Below are positions 6,241-11,550 of a stretch of DNA of 11,550 nucleotides, piece after piece. Within the stretch, counting starts at the first letter, position 1, and every line of letters begins with the position of its first letter. This DNA comes from a bacterium. Lineage in GTDB: Bacteria > Bacillota_I > Bacilli_A > Mycoplasmatales > Mycoplasmoidaceae. The stretch is from positions 1-11,550 of the forward strand of contig JAGCPI010000003.1 in the NCBI GenBank assembly GCA_017645255.1, given 5' to 3'. Under the pieces are notes generated by a model that worked only from the letters and a program-made list of their open reading frames with translations, was not told the DNA's origin and ran no database searches. A program made the position numbers and the translations under genes.

Positions 6241-6816
6241 ATGGATCAACAATTAATTAAGGATAATACTAGTTACTTTGAAATTAAAAAATCCCAGTTT
6301 TATGGATATGTTTTTAAAGTAACTAGTATTAATGAAGTAACTAATTACTTAAATGTAATTAGAAATCAACATCCGAAGGCAACGCATGTTTGTTTTGCTT
6401 ATATTATTCATCATCGTGGGATGTTTGCTAAATATGATGATGATAATGAGCCAAGTAAAACTAGTGGATATGCAATTTACAATTTATTAATGCAATTACA
6501 TTTAATTAATGTCCTAGCTGTAAGTGTACGCTATTATAGACATATTAAATTAGGTGCAAATGGGTTAATTCATGCGTATAGTAATAGCATTAAATTGTGT
6601 TGTGAAAATAATATTGAACCATATCATGAACAATATGAATATGTTTTAGAATTTGCTTATCATTTTCAAAAAGATGTTAATTATTGATTAAGTAATGAAC
6701 ATGCCATTATTATCAATAAACAATTTTTAGCAAATTGCATTCTTTATGAAATAAATTGTGATCATTTATTAGCAAATCATAGTTTTTTAATGAACTTAAC
6801 TTTAAAAAATAAATAA
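6241..6816 (+). CDS. YigZ/UPF0029 (IMPACT N-terminal-like) family protein, divergent (191 aa)
   Basis: Conserved cytosolic family related to E. coli YigZ and the N-terminal domain of eukaryotic IMPACT; proposed links are to translation or RNA binding, with no firmly defined reaction. The family pattern is visible: KSQF near 17-20; H-P-x-A-T-H-x-C-x-A-Y at 44-54; acidic DDDNEP at 66-71 for the usual DDGEP; and SVRYYRHIKLGANGLIHAY at 95-113 for VTRYFGGIKLGxGGLxRAY. Several hallmark glycines are replaced (N69, K73, R100-H101), so surface or binding chemistry may differ. Length is close to the family's usual 200. One TGA Trp (149) splits it under the standard code. An in-frame stop lies 6 nt upstream of the ATG, so the start is secure although no Shine-Dalgarno is present. 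Confidence 0.85.
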
Positions 6817-6832
6817 ATATGGTAAAATTACC
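6801..6832 (+). promoter_or_regulatory. Putative promoter of the second MATE-like gene
   Basis: -10 TAAAAT at 6823-6828 with a weak -35 TTTAAA at 6801-6806 (16-nt spacer), overlapping the 3' end of the YigZ-like gene. The -10 is embedded in an inverted repeat GGTAA-aa-TTACC (6821-6832), followed by an AT stem and a T-run (6844-6849), so the same sequence could also serve as a weak terminator for the preceding gene. Confidence 0.45.
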
Positions 6833-6862
6833 AAATATATTATTTTTTTAAAAAGGAAGAAA

Positions 6863-8611
6863 ATGGAGACAACCGAATCAAAATCTGGCAAGTCAGGTTT
6901 TGTCGAAACTACATTGGATTCAAAGCCATCATCATCTCGACAAAATCATTATTTGTCTTCCAAAGTATTTAGTAAATATTTTGGGAATAAACAATTTATT
7001 TATACATTCTGAAAATTATTATTTCCTTCGTTAATCTGGGGATTTATTACATCATTAGTGCCATTGCTCTTTAACGTGCTTTGTGCATATGCGAAATTCT
7101 CATTAGGGCAAGGATTTAATGGAAATGCTTATTTAGCAATTAACTATACGTACGGAATTTTTACCACGTTCAATTCCTTAATTACGGTATTCTTGTTTGC
7201 GGTTTTACCCGCGATTGGTAATTTCATTGGCCGCAATCACTACAAAATGATGCGCCAAACCGTGCGGTGAGCCATTTACATTGGCTTTATTGTGGCATTA
7301 ATCCTAATGATCTTTGAACAAGCGTTTGCCAAAGACATGATGAACTTAATGGTGTGAAGTAATGAACCTACTGGTAATCAAACTGAATTAAGTGTCATCT
7401 TATTACGCTTTTTAAGTTTTATTGGTTTCTTTTATTTATGAAGTTGAATTTATGTTCCAACTTTAGGATCAGTTAAAAATACGAAAGTGATTTTTACTTC
7501 ATCATTTGTTGCTTTTTGCTTCTTTATTATTGTGACCCCATTATTTTTACACTTTACTAATGACAGTATGGATGAAGCATTTTATGGTCTTGGGGCAATT
7601 TATCTAATTTATTTCATGATTCAACCAATTTATTTATATTTTTATTGCAAGTTTATTAAAACTTGAAGAAATATTTGGTATAAATGATTTAGTTTTTATT
7701 ACAAGAAACATCCGGAATTAGTAAGAACTGATCACATTGAAAGTGAATTACTATTCATGGATCATTGAAATGTGTCATTTCAATTGATTAAACGAATTTT
7801 TAAATTATCGTGATGCATTATTTTAGATCAATCTGTGTATGCGATTGTTACCATCATTCAAACCGTGTTTATTATTAACTATGGTGGTAAATTTATTGCG
7901 GGGGTTAACTTTAATTTAAATAATGCCAACACCTACGCAGCTGCAGCTAACTACTATAAAGATATTACTTCCATTCCATTCATGCTAAATACCTTTATGT
8001 ATGGAATCTTTAATGCCTTTACCATTGCTCCTCAATATTTTGTCGCTAATGAATTAGGTAAAGGAAATAAGGAACTTGCATACCACAATGAGTTCTTGTG
8101 TGCTAACTGGGGAATTTTATTAGGAATCTTATTCTTAATTGTGATGTTCATTTGTTCTACTACTTTAAATGAAACTTTCTTTCCAAGTAATAACCAACAA
8201 TGATATTACATTTATATTTCTAATAATAGTGGCAGTTATGTAACTTTTAATCAACTTTATTATGACAATAATAACATTATGTTCATTTTCAGTGGCTTTA
8301 TGATTATTAACACTTTATGTAGTATGTTATTCTTTGTCATGATTGAAGGGGGTAGTAAATGAACTGTGGTTGGTGATTCATTAATGCAAATTATCTTTAC
8401 CATCATCATGATTATTATGTATGCAGTTCATTATGATAGTATGTACTGATATTATGCAGTAAGTCAAATCATGCTCTTAGCAAAAGTAATTGTTTGTTAC
8501 ATTATTATTGGTACTAAACAAGCATTAAACAGTATTGAATATCATTCCTTAGATGACATGGCAGTGATGTTTGCTAATAAGCAAGCTCACCCAATTGCAA
8601 ATAAAATCTAA
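6863..8611 (+). CDS. Divergent MATE-like polytopic membrane transporter (582 aa)
   Basis: About 12 hydrophobic segments between residues 50 and 550 after a roughly 45-residue polar, serine-rich N-terminus. The fold resembles MATE transporters: segment 97-140 ends in PAIGNFIGRNHYKMMR, like the loop after helix 2 of each MATE half, and the second half repeats it at 385-411 (TIAPQYFVANELGKGNKELA), including the 'elG.gn.e.A' signature. Residues 198-262 suit the end of the N-terminal half. A polar loop at about 265-305 separates the halves. Trp is TGA mostly, TGG three times. The ATG follows AAAAGGAAGAAA. The 8644 gene lies 32 bp downstream in the same apparent transcript. It is clearly less typical than the minus-strand MATE protein at 2301-4523; another MOP-superfamily member (flippase-like) is possible. 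Confidence 0.72.
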
Positions 8612-8629
8612 GTGTTACTTAATAAAAAG

Positions 8630-8637
8630 AAAGGAGG
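8630..8637 (+). promoter_or_regulatory. Strong ribosome binding site AAAGGAGG
   Basis: AAAGGAGG ends 6 nt before the ATG at 8644; it fixes that start and suggests efficient translation of the downstream gene of the pair. Confidence 0.85.
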
Positions 8638-8643
8638 ATTAAA

Positions 8644-9231
8644 ATGACGGCTGAAGAAAAAGAAGCAAAATGAACTGAATATAAAGATCAGTTAGACTTT
8701 ACAATTCAAATCAATGATGATAAAAAAGATGCAAGTTGCAAATTAATTTATTATCTATTTAACCAATTAGCAAAGCACCAAACGAATGCGGTAATTAGAA
8801 AAGAAATTAAGCAATTAATTACTTGAATTACCACAATCTTCATGATTCCAAATGTGCATATTTCCATCAATAATTCTTTACAAGCAAATGTTAATAATGA
8901 AAATTTATTTAAGAACAATTATGTAATTGCTTTTGTGAAAGCAGCTGATGCTAAATACGTCATGTTTAATTATCAAACTAATAAAGTAGTAGGTTTATCT
9001 TTATTAAAAGAAGATGTGCATACTATTTATTTGAAGTTTAAGAGAACTTTTAATGCAAATGGTTGTTTAAAGTCAACTTTTTTAAAGCAATATCTTGTGT
9101 ATAGTAAAGCTAATAATTGTTTAATTGATTTAATGAATTTAAAAAAATATTTTGAAGAATATTTATATAACCAAGCATTGCTTTATCTAAAACATTTGTT
9201 CATCGAAGAATTAGATTTAAGTAATTTATAA
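8644..9231 (+). CDS. Hypothetical cytosolic protein (195 aa) linked to the MATE-like gene
   Basis: No family recognised. Two TGA codons are read as Trp (10 and 61). The protein is soluble, Lys/Asn/Tyr-rich and has no signal peptide; the 56-70 region is mildly hydrophobic but too short to be confident of a membrane helix. Residues 33-62 and 162-190 are predicted helical; 94-130 has an alternating pattern suggestive of beta strands. It starts 32 bp after the MATE-like gene with an excellent ribosome binding site and no intervening terminator, so the two are probably co-transcribed; a role with the transporter is only inference from position. Confidence 0.78.
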
Positions 9232-9293
9232 ATGATTTAATTAAAAATAATCTTATTTATTTTTTGATAAAATTAAATAATTAGTATTTAAAT

Positions 9294-9299
9294 AAGGAG
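9294..9299 (+). promoter_or_regulatory. Ribosome binding site AAGGAG
   Basis: AAGGAG with 8 nt to the ATG at 9308. The 76-bp gap before it is AT-rich and includes a TTGATA (9264-9269) that could be a -35, but no consensus -10 at the right distance, so an independent promoter is uncertain. Confidence 0.75.
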
Positions 9300-9307
9300 A
9301 AACACCT

Positions 9308-10333
9308 ATGGTACAACGAGATGTCAACCATACATTCTGACAATTACAATACGAATCAAACCTTGATAAAGGATTAAAGGATAGTTTGAATTTCCGGGCT
9401 TTATTAACTGCCCAAGTGCTTGTTAAAGCAGGTGTCATTCATGCAGGAATTTTCGCATATCCTGGCTTTGTAGATGATGCATTTAAAATTAATTCTGAAT
9501 TTTTAATTTCCCCATATCCTTTAGCAACAAATTCTGATTTAAGTGAAGAACTACGTCCATGCATTATTAGTGCCCCAATGGATGATTTAAGCATGCAAAA
9601 TGCCATCAAGAGTGAATACATTAATTTATTAAAGAAACATCGCAGTAAATTTGCATTTACCCTAATTCACTTCGTTCCATTACAATATTCTAATGATGAC
9701 CGGGATAATGACTGAGTCAAAGAAAACGGTAAAAATGTTTCAATTCAAAAGAAGCTAGATACTTGAATTAACAATAAGAGTGCATTATATTTAACTCACA
9801 CTTTATCTTCCTTCTTGGACCAAGAATTAAAAGCAAATAACATTGAAAACAATTTTGATTGCCCAATCTTCTTGATTACTAATGTTGATCTTGATAAGAA
9901 TGACGAAGTACACCCAACTGAAAACATCTTAGTTTATGTTGGTTTAATTGATAGTCAAACAAAGAAAGTTACTTGAGTAAGAGCAAATCGCGATTACTTT
10001 GTGCGTCGTGCTCACATTCACTACGAACCAAGTGAACCAGTTAACCCTGATGAAATTAGCGTCTTTTCCTTAATTAATGGTAAAGACATTAAGATTGAAA
10101 ACAATTCTTTCGTTACTTTTTCAGTAAGTAAAGAAAAAGATGGTAAGAAGACTTATCACATGCTTCAAATCTTCAAAGATTATATCTATCGTGGTAACTT
10201 CACTACTTTAGTGCTTGATAAGAAGGCATTGCCATTAACTGATAAAGATTTACCACAAACCATTGAAGTTCACCACAAACTACTTTACGATTGAATTGAT
10301 AAAGTTCACGCTTCCAGTCATAAAAAGAGTTAA
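9308..10333 (+). CDS. Hypothetical cytosolic protein (341 aa)
   Basis: No family recognised. The frame runs from a well-placed ATG through five TGA Trp codons (residues 11, 136, 153, 223, 329). No signal peptide and no clear membrane segment; residues 30-50 are mildly hydrophobic. The sequence alternates charged loops with short hydrophobic stretches (for example 115-124, 186-192, 206-214, 266-272), as in a globular alpha/beta protein. Codon use has more C-ending codons (AAC, GAC, CAC, TTC) than the neighbouring 8644 gene, which may reflect higher expression. It is followed directly by a strong terminator, so it ends the transcript. No catalytic motif could be identified. Confidence 0.8.
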
Positions 10334-10351
10334 TTAATTAATTATTTCAAT

Positions 10352-10388
10352 AAAAAAGTACTACTGTTATTGCAGTAGTATTTTTTTT
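10352..10388 (+). terminator. Strong bidirectional terminator
   Basis: TACTACTG (10359-10366) pairs with CAGTAGTA (10373-10380) around a 6-nt loop, with flanking A-run and an eight-T run (10381-10388). It closes the 9308-10333 gene and lies about 60 nt before the start chosen for the next gene. Confidence 0.93.
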
Positions 10389-10434
10389 ATGTCATTTTAA
10401 TGTTGGTTTTGCTAAGTTGGCAAGTGGTTTAATT

Positions 10435-10440
10435 TATAAT
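10435..10440 (+). promoter_or_regulatory. Consensus -10 TATAAT very close to a start codon
   Basis: TATAAT ends 9 nt before the ATG at 10450, so transcription would begin at about the start codon (leaderless mRNA). No convincing -35 at 16-18 nt. It may alternatively lie inside the coding region if translation starts further upstream. Confidence 0.4.
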
Positions 10441-10449
10441 TACAAAGAT

Positions 10450-11379
10450 ATGAGCCCAAGCGGAATCTTTACAATTTGTGCTACCACCATTACCTTAGTT
10501 TTTATTTTGATAATGGGGTATATTTTTCATAAATTTAAATGAAAATGACGGTGGTGATATAGTTCAATTTTTGCAATTGGTTGTTTGATTTACTTTATTG
10601 CTGGTCGGTGAATAAGTGATTTTCACGAACTGCAAGGCATTGGTCATTTAACAACTCAACAAGTAAGTGAGCAATTTAAACCGTCTTATTTAATTAGTAA
10701 AGTGTTCTTGCTTGACATGTGTCCATATTTATTAGTCGTTATTAGTTTCTTTGCAATTTTTCCCTTTCTCAATCGGATTGCTTATATTTTGGCTCCAGTT
10801 GGATTGTGAACTAGTTGTGCGACGTTATATTTAGCTGTGAGCACTTATAATTCTGCTTTAACATGACAATTTATTTTTCTTGGTTATAGTCCAAACTTAT
10901 TGTTCTTCATGATGCACTACTTGCTAATGTGCTTATCATTAATTTTGCTATTATCAGTTCCTCGATATAAATGACACTGAATTATTTTAGCTACTTTGTT
11001 CATTTTACTTTACATTGCCTATGTATTTGTTGTTAAATTCATTACGGGAGCAAATTGAAATCTAACTGGTTTAACCAAGAACGATTGAATCATTACTTAT
11101 CATAATGTCCTTACTCCAAGCGAAATTATTCACCACAAAGATGTTGGTGAATATTATGCTTTGGGTAAAGCTGTTGGAATTAGTTGGCCTGCTGCTCCTG
11201 TGTTCTTATTTGTTGGATCAGGAATCATGGTGGTGATTATCATCTTGCTTGCTAAATTTACTAGGTATTTATTCTTAGTAGGTAAGATAAGTACACTGTT
11301 TACCAACTTAATTTTCTTCTTTCGCCCCAAGAAAGATAAGCCAACTAAAGAACATCAACGTGAAAAGCAAAAAGTGTAG
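10450..11379 (+). CDS. Polytopic integral membrane protein (309 aa), YwaF-like in layout
   Basis: Six or seven hydrophobic segments: about 6-26, 37-51, 92-106, 115-131, 148-168, 177-197 and 248-270, followed by a basic cytosolic tail (291-309). Features such as LLDMCPY (87-93), the asparagine-containing loop GYSPNLLFF (145-153) and the MMHYLLM helix (154-160) are reminiscent of YwaF/TIGR02206-type membrane proteins and mycoplasmal relatives of unknown function; this is a weak resemblance. Trp is mostly TGA. Start: ATG at 10450 is the only Met codon between the in-frame stop at 10351-10353 and the first helix, but it lacks a Shine-Dalgarno, and the in-frame sequence upstream (from about 10390) also reads like protein, so a non-ATG start there is possible. 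Confidence 0.75.
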
Positions 11380-11381
11380 TT

Positions 11382-11411
11382 AAAAAAAACAAGGAATTTT
11401 GGTTCCTTGTT
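11382..11411 (-). terminator. Minus-strand terminator facing the plus-strand gene
   Basis: AACAAGGAA (11388-11396) pairs with TTCCTTGTT (11403-11411). On the minus strand the stem is followed by an eight-T run (11389-11382). No T-run follows on the plus strand, so it serves a transcript coming from the right. Confidence 0.75.
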
Positions 11412-11426
11412 CCCGAATTGCAAGTT

Positions 11427-11441
11427 CAAGTGCAACACTTG
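11427..11441. repeat. Hairpin CAAGTG-caa-CACTTG
   Basis: Perfect 6-bp arms around a 3-nt loop between two opposing terminators. A TTGCA/TGCAA pair (11418-11422 with 11431-11435) would be a competing fold. Confidence 0.45.
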
Positions 11442-11463
11442 TATTTCGAGAAAATTATACAAG

Positions 11464-11496
11464 AAATAGGAGAATTTTTACTCCTATTTTTTTATT
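11464..11496 (+). terminator. Rho-independent terminator of the membrane-protein gene
   Basis: AAATAGGAG (11464-11472) pairs with CTCCTATTT (11481-11489) around an 8-nt loop, followed by further T (11490-11493). It gives the 10450-11379 transcript a 3' tail of about 110 nt. Confidence 0.88.
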
Positions 11497-11548
11497 TCAT
11501 CAAAAATTTGATTGCTTGATTTTCAATTAAACATTTGGCGTGGCATGT
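11492..11548 (-). CDS. Possible 3' end of a minus-strand gene cut by the window edge
   Basis: On the minus strand the frame entering at 11548 runs 18 codons to a TAA (11494-11492) and reads plausibly as a protein C-terminus (contains HAKCLIENQAIKFL). A second frame entering at 11549 is also open, to a TAG at 11486-11484, and cannot be excluded. The minus-oriented terminator at 11382-11411 supports some leftward transcript here. Too short to identify. Confidence 0.3.
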   Translation of the reverse strand, partial: TCHAKCLIENQAIKFLMK

Positions 11549-11550
11549 TG

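Noticed and set aside
4015..8203. Split reading frames in both transporters, the YigZ-like gene and others as pseudogenes
   Set aside because: Every interruption is a TGA read as Trp in code 4; the frames are otherwise continuous.
9241..9266. AAATAA-tc-TTATTT as a terminator after the 195-residue gene
   Set aside because: The loop is too small and the stem is purely A/T; read-through into the next gene is at least as likely.
9253..9621. Minus-strand frames opposite the start of the 341-residue gene
   Set aside because: Short, without ribosome binding sites, and antisense to a well-started gene.
11400..11450. Possible tRNA (GGTTCC, TTCAAG-like stretches)
   Set aside because: No cloverleaf can be drawn; the sequence is better explained by the terminator stem and the CAAGTG hairpin.

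Overview
The window is AT-rich chromosomal DNA from a mollicute (Mycoplasma, Ureaplasma or a relative). The main evidence is the genetic code: most genes stay open only if TGA is read as tryptophan (code 4), and TGA and TGG occur side by side in the same genes. CGG arginine codons are also used, which argues against lineages that have lost that codon. No rRNA, tRNA, IS element or CRISPR array was found. Species cannot be assigned from this sequence alone.

Left half, minus strand (1-5536). Reading in the direction of transcription, right to left: a 263-residue hypothetical protein ending in a coiled coil (4745-5536); a very long MATE-family membrane transporter with a TTG start and a structured leader (2301-4523); a 364-residue cytosolic protein whose C-terminal 204 residues contain 48 cysteines (1061-2155); and a two-gene unit for small proteins of 84 and 74 residues (387-641, 160-384), each a leucine zipper followed by an acidic tail. 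Each unit ends in its own hairpin terminator, and three of these terminators share the same TGATTAAG core.

Right half, plus strand (5603-11379). A small two-helix membrane protein (5603-6139) is followed by a strong terminator. Then come a divergent YigZ/UPF0029 (IMPACT-like) protein (6241-6816), a second more divergent MATE-like transporter (6863-8611), a tightly linked hypothetical gene (8644-9231), a 341-residue hypothetical gene (9308-10333) with a strong terminator, and a polytopic membrane protein (10450-11379). The last 170 bases hold two oppositely oriented terminators and possibly the 3' end of a minus-strand gene.

The strongest candidates for new biology are the metallothionein-like cysteine-rich protein, which is invisible if TGA is read as stop; the adjacent leucine-zipper pair; and the MATE leader, whose repeated GAAGGAT elements can form mutually exclusive hairpins, one of which overlaps the ribosome binding site. 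Nothing shows these act as one pathway. Two transporters near a cysteine-rich, potentially metal-binding protein make metal or toxic-compound handling a reasonable but unproven theme.
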